From assembly GCA_025041195.1 (NCBI GenBank), contig JAKCFM010000001.1, positions 682,001-746,000 of the forward strand: a stretch of 64,000 bases of DNA, given 5' to 3'. Below, one piece after another: positions 36,430 through 44,698 of the stretch. Under the pieces are notes generated by a model. The model was not told the origin of the DNA. It did not search any database and saw only the letters and a list, made by a program, of their open reading frames with translations. This DNA comes from Halobacteriales archaeon YIM A00013. Its GTDB lineage: Archaea > Halobacteriota > Halobacteria > Halobacteriales > Haloarculaceae. The position numbers and the translations under genes are program-made. The stretch's first letter is position 1. Every line of letters starts with the position of its first letter.

Positions 36430-37274
36430 TGAGCGTCGTAATCGTGTTTCGCAATGAGTTCGAAGACACCATCAGATCCCTGCACGCCGGGGGAATCGTA
36501 GTCGCTCTGTGGCTCCTCGTCGCCGCAATTGTTGTGTTCGATCGAGCGGTCTATGCAGCGCCCTTGCGTGCGTTCTGGGACGTTCAGCTGGGGCTGATCA
36601 TTCTGGCACCCGTGGTGGTCAGTTCGCTGTGCTACGGCGCGATTGTGGACGCTCGGACGTCTCGTCGACTCTGTTTTCATCTGGGGAATGGAGTCACACG
36701 GCTGGAGTATCTTTGTGGAGCGTTCCTCGCGCGATGGGCTGTTGTAATCATAGCGACGGAGAGTGCGATCCTCCTCGGATACATCATTGCGGCTTTACAG
36801 TATCCCACACCCCCCTCGTTCATCGCCGTTGTTGGCTTTTCAGTGGCGTCAACGGGCTTCGTCCTTGCGTTTGCCGGGGTGTACGTAGCGATTTCGGTGG
36901 TGGCTCAGCAGCAATCGACAGCAATGGTGGGTGTCGTTCTGGTGTACGTCGCCCTCATTCCGTTCGTCATTGGGATTTCAGACTTTTCTCTCTCGCTGCT
37001 CGTCCGAACGATCGGCGAGCAACTCGGGGCTGGCGTAACGGATTCCACCGTGCAGTTCGTTTCCAATCTCACGCCGTATCCTGCCTATGCTGGAATCGCA
37101 AAGCCCGTCTTCGAGCCGATCGCAGCACAGTATCCGCGTCTTCCGGAGCAGTCTTCCGGTGCTCCACAGACGCTGACTGCACACTGGTGGTTCGACGTGC
37201 TCGTCCTGTCTGCGTGGATGGTTCTCCCGTTAGCGATCGCGTACTGGCGATTCTCTCGCGACGACCTCCTTTGA
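36426..37274 (+). CDS. ABC-2 type transporter permease
   Basis: 282 aa starting at ATG 36426 (MMSVVIVFRNEFEDTIRSLH); the open frame upstream of it is a shadow of the ATPase gene. Six hydrophobic segments near residues 20-45, 60-80, 108-130, 138-165, 172-195 and 258-278 with an intervening extracytoplasmic loop. An N-terminal amphipathic segment typical of ABC-2 permeases is present. It is translationally coupled to the ATPase by the ATGA overlap. The following lipoprotein and regulator genes suggest a four-gene envelope cluster, though with separate promoters. Confidence 0.85.
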   Translation: MMSVVIVFRNEFEDTIRSLHAGGIVVALWLLVAAIVVFDRAVYAAPLRAFWDVQLGLIILAPVVVSSLCYGAIVDARTSRRLCFHLGNGVTRLEYLCGAFLARWAVVIIATESAILLGYIIAALQYPTPPSFIAVVGFSVASTGFVLAFAGVYVAISVVAQQQSTAMVGVVLVYVALIPFVIGISDFSLSLLVRTIGEQLGAGVTDSTVQFVSNLTPYPAYAGIAKPVFEPIAAQYPRLPEQSSGAPQTLTAHWWFDVLVLSAWMVLPLAIAYWRFSRDDLL

Positions 37275-37338
37275 TCATACGTCAAACTGGATTTTTCGCT
37301 TGGAGAATCGCTTTTACTAGCCGTTCCAACGTTCGAGT

Positions 37339-37869
37339 ATGGAACGACGACAAGTGTTGTATGGACTCACATTAGTCCTCGGTGGAGCGAGCACGAGTGG
37401 CTGTCTTGAGACGACCATTCCCTGTGGAGATCCAGCCACGACGTGTATGCCGCCCGTTGCGTCATCGTCAGCCCCTGACAGTGTGTCGCTTGAAGGACCG
37501 TCGGGCGTTTTGGAGCTGGGCGCCACCAGCACCGAGATTCCGATCAAACTCAGCAATCGCTCCGAGCAGCCGGTCACGCAGACCGCTCCCTGGCGACTGC
37601 TACACCAGGTCGATGACGAGTGGATTGAGATGTCTGCCGGCGATCCACCCGCCGCTCCCCGGCAGTTCGGTTCCGACACGCACCACGTTTTCTTGCTCCA
37701 GAGTACCGCTCACCCATCACCCAGACGCACACGAACGTCGAAGCACGTGGTTTCTCTCGAACCGGGAACGTTTGCGTTCGAACTCCCGGTGGCAACCGCC
37801 GATTCTGATGATGAGACCCACCGCACGCTTCGCACCGTCTTCGAATGCATTAATAAAACAACAACATAA
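37339..37869 (+). CDS. Putative lipoprotein
   Basis: 176 aa. The N-terminus MERRQVLYGLTLVLGGASTSGC has a twin-Arg, a hydrophobic core and a lipobox (TSGC), so the mature protein is likely lipid-anchored outside the cell. The mature part is a beta-rich domain of about 120 residues (VLELGATSTEIPIKLSNRSE, LEPGTFAFELPVATADSDDE) reminiscent of immunoglobulin-like sandwiches. It lies 64 nt after the ABC permease and 10 nt before the regulator. Family not recognised. Confidence 0.7.
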   Translation: MERRQVLYGLTLVLGGASTSGCLETTIPCGDPATTCMPPVASSSAPDSVSLEGPSGVLELGATSTEIPIKLSNRSEQPVTQTAPWRLLHQVDDEWIEMSAGDPPAAPRQFGSDTHHVFLLQSTAHPSPRRTRTSKHVVSLEPGTFAFELPVATADSDDETHRTLRTVFECINKTTT

Positions 37870-37879
37870 GTGGTGACAG

Positions 37880-38560
37880 ATGGCAGACGACGACGGTCGG
37901 ATTCTCCCGTTTCGACCCACGGTAGGCAGATCCGATCTCGACCCACGGGTTGTGGGACTCGTCGATTCTGCTGGCAATCAGCTGTTCGATGCGCTCTCCT
38001 CTGAGACGGCACGAGCGATCCTTGCGCAGCTCCACGAGGAACCGGCGACGCCTTCGGAGCTGGCGGAAGCACTCGATTGCTCCCGGCAGGTCGTCCACTA
38101 TCATCTCGATACACTGCTGAGCACGGAGCTGATCAGGGCTGCTGACACCGGCTACTCCGAGAAGGGGGTGGAGATGACGATCTACGCGCCGGTGGCCGAT
38201 CCATTGGTGATAAAACACGAGCCAACTGATGCAGAGCGTCGCCGGTGGCAGCAGGCTCCGAAACTGCTCGGTGGAGCAGCAGTGGTGGTCGGAGCTCTGG
38301 CAACGTATTTCATAACGCGACCGGTCACGCAGACACTGGTTGGGAGTGGCCCACCGGAGTCGAGCGGCTCTGCTCCCTCCTCGCAACCGGCTCCCGTTTC
38401 GACGGAAGCGACGGCAACACCGAATGGAACGGTCAGTTCGACGCCGGTGACCGAACTCACGTCGGCTGTCCTGTCGCCAGATTTGGTGGCGCTACTCGCA
38501 CTTCTGGGACTTCTATTCACCGGCTGGTGGGTGTTTCAGAGCGTTTGGGGAGGACGCTGA
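37880..38560 (+). CDS. ArsR-type winged-helix regulator with C-terminal membrane segments
   Basis: 226 aa. Residues about 30-110 are a winged helix (NQLFDALSSETARAILAQLH, ATPSELAEALDCSRQVVHYH, STELIRAADTGYSEKGVEM). The C-terminal half has two hydrophobic segments (LLGGAAVVVGALATYFITRP near 140 and LVALLALLGLLFTGWWVFQS near 200) separated by a Pro/Ser/Thr-rich extracellular-like linker. Such membrane-anchored one-component regulators are common in haloarchaea. It starts 10 nt after the lipoprotein gene, suggesting the two are linked. A degraded relative is found at 39384-39665. Confidence 0.8.
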   Translation: MADDDGRILPFRPTVGRSDLDPRVVGLVDSAGNQLFDALSSETARAILAQLHEEPATPSELAEALDCSRQVVHYHLDTLLSTELIRAADTGYSEKGVEMTIYAPVADPLVIKHEPTDAERRRWQQAPKLLGGAAVVVGALATYFITRPVTQTLVGSGPPESSGSAPSSQPAPVSTEATATPNGTVSSTPVTELTSAVLSPDLVALLALLGLLFTGWWVFQSVWGGR

Positions 38561-38826
38561 TCAGCTGACTCGTTTCCAGCAGGAGGTCGTGGATATCCTG
38601 GGATGCCTGATTTTGAGGAAGAAGGTAATCAATATAGAATAAAATTGATAATTGGTCAGTATCAGTATCTGGGAGTTCTGTATCTACTGTCTTTCAAAAT
38701 CGTCGACGTAAACAACCGCGGGTCGGGTGACCCGGGGAACTCTCGCTGCTCTTTCTTTAGAATTATACACTCACTCTGATGTGCATAATAACCAATATTT
38801 TTAACCTCACTTGAATAAACGTGAGT

Positions 38827-39369
38827 ATGAATTCAATTCACGATCCAGCAACGCTCATCGAACGGGAGGACATTCAATTCGAAGAGAAAACGCGATCGTT
38901 CGACCAAGAGAAATTTGAAGCACTGCGTGATCGCTATGATTCGATCGCGGGTGTTGTCCAGGTTGGTGTCGTCAACGAAAATGATGACGTTCTCTTACTG
39001 GGGCCTGATGAGTGGGTTCCGCCCGGTGGCGATGTAGAAGTCAATGAGGACTGGGTCACTGCTGCTCGTCGCGCAATCGATGAGTGGGCAGGTATCGCAG
39101 TCGACATTGACGAAGTAAAGCTCGTTGAACTGACCAATTTTCACGCCAATGGCGACGATGAAACACAATTTTCCGCCTATGTTGTGACTTTTCAGGCCAC
39201 TCTCGCCAATGACAATCAAGAATTTCTTGATGAGCCAACTACTGCTGAGGACCTCAACCACAAGTACGTTAGCGACGGTGAGGCGGTGGAGCTCGCGTGG
39301 TTCGGAGAAATGCCCAAAGATGTGCACGAGAATCACGAACGACACGTTCGAATTTTCATCGAAGAGTAA
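38827..39369 (+). CDS. Nudix-fold protein with degenerate Nudix box
   Basis: 180 aa from ATG 38827; a GTG at 38821 adds two residues. The Nudix box is recognisable as GDVEVNEDWVTAARRAIDEW followed by AGI, fitting G-x5-E-x7-R but with Ala where the first Glu of REUxEE stands and Trp where the second adjacent Glu stands. The metal site is therefore probably impaired or changed. The flanking beta strands (VVQVGVVNENDDVLLLGPDE, SAYVVTFQATLAN) fit the fold. It could bind rather than hydrolyse nucleotides. Regulated by a TTTTTAA-type box near 38800. Confidence 0.75.
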   Translation: MNSIHDPATLIEREDIQFEEKTRSFDQEKFEALRDRYDSIAGVVQVGVVNENDDVLLLGPDEWVPPGGDVEVNEDWVTAARRAIDEWAGIAVDIDEVKLVELTNFHANGDDETQFSAYVVTFQATLANDNQEFLDEPTTAEDLNHKYVSDGEAVELAWFGEMPKDVHENHERHVRIFIEE

Positions 39370-39383
39370 TCACCGATACGGAG

Positions 39384-39665
39384 CCGTCGGCCGACGTGGT
39401 TTCTCTCAACTGCGAGCGTGGCGACGCCATATTCGACGGATTGCGCTCGAAACCCGCTTATCGGATCTTCGAGAGCGTTCCAGTACAACTGGCGACACCA
39501 CCAGAATTGGCCGACCGAACTCGTTCTGAATAGCACACATTCAGACGGGCTAACTCCAGCGTCGGCCCTGCCCACTGCATCGAAGCTCCCACAGATTCCA
39601 GTGGAGCTTGTTCTACCGGTTAGCGGACTTGTACTCCTCTATATATTCGTCTCTCGCCGTCAACG
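39384..39665 (+). pseudogene. Remnant of a winged-helix/membrane regulator
   Basis: Frame 1 reads [20 protein letters not shown] then SKPAYRIF and [13 protein letters not shown], ending in TAG at 39531. It matches the first helix-turn-helix part of the regulator at 37880-38560 (VVGLVDSAGNQLFDALSSET and ATPSELAEAL). Another frame shortly after (about 39589-39663) encodes [20 protein letters not shown], a single membrane helix as at the end of that regulator. The middle is missing and the frame is shifted. It looks like a decayed duplicate ahead of pyrB. The remaining DNA to 39759 carries a TATATATT-like box near 39640 and no gene. Confidence 0.5.
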
Positions 39666-39759
39666 ACTGCAATCCATTTCCCCCGGCGATTCGTCAACGC
39701 ACCGCAGAGCACCACCGCATGCGGGAGATTCAAGGCGGCTGATCACCCCCGTTCGAATA

Positions 39760-40674
39760 ATGCACCGCGAGCACGTTCTCAGCACGAAAGAGCTGTCGCG
39801 GGATGATATCGAGACGGTGCTCGATCGAGCCGCCGATATCGCCCACAGTGGGACGGATCGATCCCGGTATGCGGATACGATTCTCGCACTGCTCTTTTTC
39901 GAGCCGAGCACGCGAACGAAGATGAGTTTCGACACGGCAATGAAACGCCTGGGAGGAACGACGATCGACATGGGATCGGTCCAATCCTCAAGCGTTACGA
40001 AAGGTGAAAGCTTAGCCGACACCATTCGGGTCATCGAAGGCTACGCCGATGCAATCGTCCTCCGGCACCCGAGCGAGGGCGCAGCGAAAATGGCGAGCGA
40101 GTTTGCCGACGTCCCGATCATTAACGCCGGCGACGGCGCTGGCCAGCACCCAACCCAGACGCTGCTGGACCTCCATACGATCCGAGAGAACGTTGGCTTC
40201 GATGATCTCTCGATCGGCATCATGGGCGATCTGAAATACGGCCGCACTGTCCACTCACTCGCACACGCGTTGACAAAAATCGACGCCAGACAGCATTTCA
40301 TCAGCCCGGAATCGCTCAGACTCCCCCGATCCGTCCGCTTTGACCTCCACGAAGCCGGTGCAAACGTTCGCGAACACACCGATCTCGAAGACGTGCTCTC
40401 GACGCTTGATGTCCTCTACGTGACGCGCATCCAGCGCGAACGATTCCCCGACGAGAACGAATACCGCGAAGTTGCCGGGCAGTACAGGATTACCGAAGCC
40501 GCGCTCGAAGCCGCGAACGATGATCTCATCGTCATGCATCCGCTTCCGCGCGTCGACGAAATCGCGCCAGGCGTTGATACGACGACACACGCTCGCTACT
40601 TCGAACAGGCACACAACGGTGTGCCCGTCAGAATGGCGCTGCTTGATCTCCTCCTTCAGGGTGAAGCACAATGA
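39760..40674 (+). CDS. pyrB: Aspartate carbamoyltransferase catalytic subunit
   Basis: 304 aa from ATG 39760 ([20 protein letters not shown]); the longer open frame upstream has no family similarity. It joins carbamoyl phosphate and aspartate in pyrimidine synthesis. The carbamoyl-phosphate loop [20 protein letters not shown] is at residues 47-66, the HPTQTLLDL block near 130, and the [15 protein letters not shown] segment near 157. pyrI overlaps the stop (ATGA), so the regulatory subunit is made in step. Assembly should be the classic c6r6 enzyme. Confidence 0.96.
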   Translation: MHREHVLSTKELSRDDIETVLDRAADIAHSGTDRSRYADTILALLFFEPSTRTKMSFDTAMKRLGGTTIDMGSVQSSSVTKGESLADTIRVIEGYADAIVLRHPSEGAAKMASEFADVPIINAGDGAGQHPTQTLLDLHTIRENVGFDDLSIGIMGDLKYGRTVHSLAHALTKIDARQHFISPESLRLPRSVRFDLHEAGANVREHTDLEDVLSTLDVLYVTRIQRERFPDENEYREVAGQYRITEAALEAANDDLIVMHPLPRVDEIAPGVDTTTHARYFEQAHNGVPVRMALLDLLLQGEAQ

Positions 40675-41132
40675 CTGACCAGGAACTCCGCGTCAGCAAA
40701 ATCGAAAGCGGAACCGTCATCGACCACGTTCCTGGCGGCCACGCACTCAAAGTGCTTGCCATCCTTGATATCGACGGCTCCGACGGCGAAACCGTGAGCA
40801 TCGGCATGAACGTTCCGAGTGATAAACTCGGGCGCAAAGACGTGGTGAAAGTCGAAGGCCACGAACTCAGCCAGAACGAGGTGGACGTGATCTCACTGAT
40901 CGCCTCCGACGCGTCGATCAACATCATTCGTGATTTCGATGTCGTCGAAAAAAGCAGGGTCGACCGCCCAACCACCGTTACCGATGTGATCGCCTGTCCG
41001 AATCGTAACTGCATCACCACCGAAGACGAACCCGTCCAATCGAAGTTTGACGTGCTCGAAAACGGCGTCCGATGTGTCTACTGCGACACCATCATCCGCG
41101 AGGATCTCACAGACCACATCGACACTGCGTAG
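40671..41132 (+). CDS. pyrI: Aspartate carbamoyltransferase regulatory subunit
   Basis: 153 aa. The N-terminal allosteric nucleotide-binding domain ([20 protein letters not shown], then [19 protein letters not shown]) is followed by a C-terminal zinc domain with four cysteines in CPNRNC and CVYC (residues about 105-140). The zinc domain contacts PyrB. It overlaps the end of pyrB by 4 nt. The convergent zinc-finger gene starts right after its stop. Confidence 0.95.
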   Translation: MTDQELRVSKIESGTVIDHVPGGHALKVLAILDIDGSDGETVSIGMNVPSDKLGRKDVVKVEGHELSQNEVDVISLIASDASINIIRDFDVVEKSRVDRPTTVTDVIACPNRNCITTEDEPVQSKFDVLENGVRCVYCDTIIREDLTDHIDTA

Positions 41133-41136
41133 GCCG

Positions 41137-41388
41137 TCAGTCGCGGAGGATATACTTCACCTGGGCCATCCGGCGACCACACTGAGGACACGTGCTCCAG
41201 GCGCCAGGATACGGCCGCGTGCTCTCTGAAAGGAGCTCACACGGAACACAGCCGTACAGCCGTGGGGAATCCGACCGTATTCGCTCCCATCTGGCCGAAG
41301 AAAGCGTCCGACGCATTTCTTCGTCGACGTACGTTTTGACACGCACCGGAACACCACCGCCCACATTCTGTGCGCTATCTGTCGCCAT
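41137..41388 (-). CDS. Small zinc-finger protein
   Basis: 83 aa. C-terminal half has C-x2-C (GCVPCELL) and C-x2-C (TCPQCGRRM), a classic zinc-ribbon pair separated by 18 residues; the N-terminal half is charged and helical (VDEEMRRTLSSARWERIRSD). It ends 4 nt after pyrI, convergent with it. One of several small zinc-finger proteins in the window, a class common in haloarchaea and mostly uncharacterised. A GATATAG box near 41425 could serve it. Confidence 0.65.
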   Translation of the reverse strand: MATDSAQNVGGGVPVRVKTYVDEEMRRTLSSARWERIRSDSPRLYGCVPCELLSESTRPYPGAWSTCPQCGRRMAQVKYILRD

Positions 41389-41490
41389 CTGTTGGCTGAA
41401 CGTACTCGCGGATTGTATGTTACTATATCGAATAGTGTAATTATATCAAATTGTTTCTCCCAGCAGTGTTCCACGTGGGATGATTCGAAC

Positions 41491-41619
41491 TCACCCGTGC
41501 CATTTTGGAATGAGCATTCCACAGTCATCACACACCAAACAGCCGTCCTCATACCGATTTCCACTGTAGTTCGTCACGTTCCCGCTCCCACACTCAAAAC
41601 ACTGTTTGAAATCTGTCAC
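41491..41619 (-). CDS. 42-aa zinc-ribbon microprotein
   Basis: 42 aa from GTG 41619: starts MTDFKQCFECGSGNVTNYSG, with CFEC then CLVCDDCGM, giving C-x2-C plus C-x2-C-x2-C. The frame ends in TGA at 41491-41493. A TATAAAT box on the minus strand (41642-41648) stands 23-29 nt from the GTG, exactly the leaderless spacing, which supports translation. Such small zinc-finger proteins in haloarchaea have been linked to swarming and biofilm phenotypes in a few cases; the role here is unknown. Confidence 0.6.
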   Translation of the reverse strand: MTDFKQCFECGSGNVTNYSGNRYEDGCLVCDDCGMLIPKWHG

Positions 41620-41641
41620 TACCAGTATATGGCTGTTCACC

Positions 41642-41648
41642 TATAAAT
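41642..41648 (-). promoter_or_regulatory. TATA box of zinc-ribbon microprotein
   Basis: On the minus strand this reads ATTTATAGG, 23-29 nt before the GTG at 41619. Confidence 0.5.
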
Positions 41649-41721
41649 CATTTCCTACCTGTGACAATTGGTATCATAATACTTGTTGGTGAGGCGATAT
41701 TGCTGAATGAATTTTCGTTAA

Positions 41722-43182
<1,461 letters not shown>

Positions 43183-43229
43183 TCGACACGTAGAAACACA
43201 TTTGGTGGCGCAGAAACAACCCTCAGGCG

Positions 43230-43301
43230 ATGTCCAAGAAAGTACTCGTTGCGTTCGCTTTGATCGCAGTCATTATCGGCGCAGTCGTTCTCAAAAAGTA
43301 G
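43230..43301 (+). CDS. 23-aa single-span membrane peptide
   Basis: ATG 43230 opens MSKKVLVAFALIAVIIGAVV followed by LKK and TAG at 43299-43301. The peptide has basic residues at both ends and one uninterrupted hydrophobic span of about 17 residues, an arrangement of small membrane regulators. The preceding CAGGCG is not a strong ribosome site. The start lies 47 nt after thiC, so it could ride on the thiC transcript. Confidence 0.45.
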   Translation: MSKKVLVAFALIAVIIGAVVLKK

Positions 43302-43387
43302 CGAGACGGGACTCGCAACTCACGAACGCTGGTCGCACCAATGGGGCGAACGAACGACTTACCCCATCGCTCCTCCAATCCGTCAGT

Positions 43388-44212
43388 ATGTACGGTGTCG
43401 TCACCCGTAACGAGGGCGAACTCCACTGGCCGGCGTTCGATACCGCGTTCTTCGAGGCCAAATCCGTCAGCGGCCGCGCCGAACAGCCCCAGCCGGATGT
43501 CGTCAACATGGTGTCGTGTTTCGCGGACAACGCCACGGCTCGTGACTCTCCAGCGCTCGTCCCAGTGAGCGAAACGGGCGAGCGGGCCACACGAGAGCAG
43601 CCGTATTTCGACTGGGCACACATCTGTCCAACGCACGACCGGTACCGTGAGGGAGTGTTAGCGACGATCGAAGAGTGTGTTGCCGTCAGTCCCGATCTTC
43701 GACTCGATGACGTGGGCTTTCCACGACCGGAGTACTGCCACTGCGATCGGTGTAATCAGAAATTTGGCGACAGCGACTACACGGACAGATTCGCCTGGCG
43801 ACAGTCAGTGATTAAATCGTTCCTCCAGGACGTTCGCGATATCGTCCCTGGGCGGCTGTATCTCACGCTCTATCCGGATCCGTATCCGGGCCACCTCCAG
43901 AAACGAACCGGGATTGATCCGACAGCACTCGACATGATCGATGAGTTCGTTGTTCCGATCTACGACATGGCCTATTCGACCACCTACTGGCTCGAATCAC
44001 TCGCCAAAGGGTTCGTCTCTCGGCTAAAGACACCGTTTAGCATCGAACTGTACGCCGTTGACGTCGATGTGGATGCACTCGGTCACGCGACGACCGTCGC
44101 ACAGGCGTACGCAAAAGACGTGCTGTTTGGCTACGATGCCAGCAATGCCCAGGCAACGATTCGACGGCTTGATGCCGACGCCCGGGACGGAAAGTCATTC
44201 TCTCACACATAG
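43388..44212 (+). CDS. Conserved hypothetical protein, TIM-barrel hydrolase-like
   Basis: 274 aa from ATG 43388 (MYGVVTRNEGELHWPAFDTA). A metal- or redox-type cluster YCHCDRCNQKFGDSDYTDRF near residues 118-137 follows PDLRLDDVGFPRPE, a pattern reminiscent of glycoside-hydrolase-like barrels in which ...DxxxFP..xYCxCxxC occurs after strand 4. Later segments (VPGRLYLTLYPDPYPGHLQK, IYDMAYSTTYWLESLAKGFV) fit barrel strands. No signal peptide, so cytoplasmic. Enzymatic role is uncertain; naming it a glycosidase would overreach. Confidence 0.6.
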   Translation: MYGVVTRNEGELHWPAFDTAFFEAKSVSGRAEQPQPDVVNMVSCFADNATARDSPALVPVSETGERATREQPYFDWAHICPTHDRYREGVLATIEECVAVSPDLRLDDVGFPRPEYCHCDRCNQKFGDSDYTDRFAWRQSVIKSFLQDVRDIVPGRLYLTLYPDPYPGHLQKRTGIDPTALDMIDEFVVPIYDMAYSTTYWLESLAKGFVSRLKTPFSIELYAVDVDVDALGHATTVAQAYAKDVLFGYDASNAQATIRRLDADARDGKSFSHT

Positions 44213-44252
44213 CCAGACGGCGTCCACGTCGTTTTGTTTTAGCCACAAAACA

Positions 44253-44260
44253 CTTATAGG
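44253..44260 (+). promoter_or_regulatory. TATA box before candidate ncRNA
   Basis: CTTATAGG about 25 nt upstream of 44280, with no protein gene starting downstream on the plus strand. Confidence 0.4.
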
Positions 44261-44279
44261 AATACGTTAGTTCTCTAAT

Positions 44280-44457
44280 TGGATCGGGCGTAGTTGGACA
44301 CAATCCCCCCCAAGACTGACATCCCTAGGCCTTGTTGCCGACTGGTCCGGCAAACAAGCCTCTCATCTCCGTGTCCGACGTTCCGATTCCTCCCCCCTCT
44401 CTCACCGTGGTTTTACTCTCATCTTTCGGTGGATGCTGTCCACCGTTCTGCTTTCTT
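44280..44457 (+). ncRNA. Candidate structured small RNA
   Basis: A TATA box (44253) is followed by a bulged hairpin (GGCCTTGTTGCCG at 44328-44340 with CCGGCAAACAAGCC at 44347-44360), a C/T-rich tract, and a terminator-like stem CGGTGGA-TGCTG-TCCACCG (44427-44445) with a T-rich tail TTCTGCTTTCTT. Frames across it do not look coding. The promoter, structure and terminator together suggest an RNA of about 170 nt ending at the 3' end of the small carboxylase-subunit gene. No known family recognised; SRP and RNase P RNA signatures are absent. Confidence 0.4.
44427..44457 (+). terminator. Intrinsic-type terminator hairpin
   Basis: Perfect 7-bp stem CGGTGGA/TCCACCG with a 5-nt loop followed by a pyrimidine tail TTCTGCTTTCTT on the plus strand. 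It is oriented for plus-strand transcripts, not for the leftward carboxylase operon. Confidence 0.5.
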
Positions 44458-44698
44458 AAAACCGACTGGCTGCCGTCCAACTGTCAGCCGGTGCAGATTG
44501 TGGCACTCGACGCCCACGCACACCGGTCGCTTCGAGTCGCCCAACGAACTGCCACGGATCGTTCGCCCAGTCAGCCCGCGCTTTGTCCCCATCGGACTCG
44601 GTGGCTCGCATCGATTGAACGTGCTGAAGGATTGCGGCCGTGATCACCGCGCCTTCGGAGTCGCTGACCGTCGCCGGGCGGTTGATGGAGACGTTCAT
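44456..44698 (-). CDS. pccX: Acyl-CoA carboxylase small (epsilon-type) subunit
   Basis: 80 aa. Short protein at the end of the carboxyltransferase operon, overlapping it by 4 nt (ATGA). Features of the small subunit are an N-terminal beta strand (NVSINRPATVSDSEG), an amphipathic helix (EGAVITAAILQHVQSM) and a C-terminal Trp-containing part (WANDPWQFVGRLEATGVRG, ending WTAASRF). In haloarchaea a small third subunit (PccX) has been shown to be required for propionyl-CoA carboxylase activity. Position and pattern support the assignment here; sequence similarity is weak. Confidence 0.7.
   Translation of the reverse strand: MNVSINRPATVSDSEGAVITAAILQHVQSMRATESDGDKARADWANDPWQFVGRLEATGVRGRRVPQSAPADSWTAASRF

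Noticed and set aside
38700-38760. GC-rich dyad CGGGTCGGGTGACCCGGGG that might mark the end of an IS200/IS605-type element
   Set aside because: No transposase or TnpB remnant is readable on either side, so it is left as an unexplained hairpin.
41471-41500. GATTCGAAC resembling a tRNA T-loop
   Set aside because: It lies just past the stop codon of the 42-aa zinc-ribbon gene, and no acceptor, D or anticodon stems can be built around it. No tRNA gene was found anywhere in the window.
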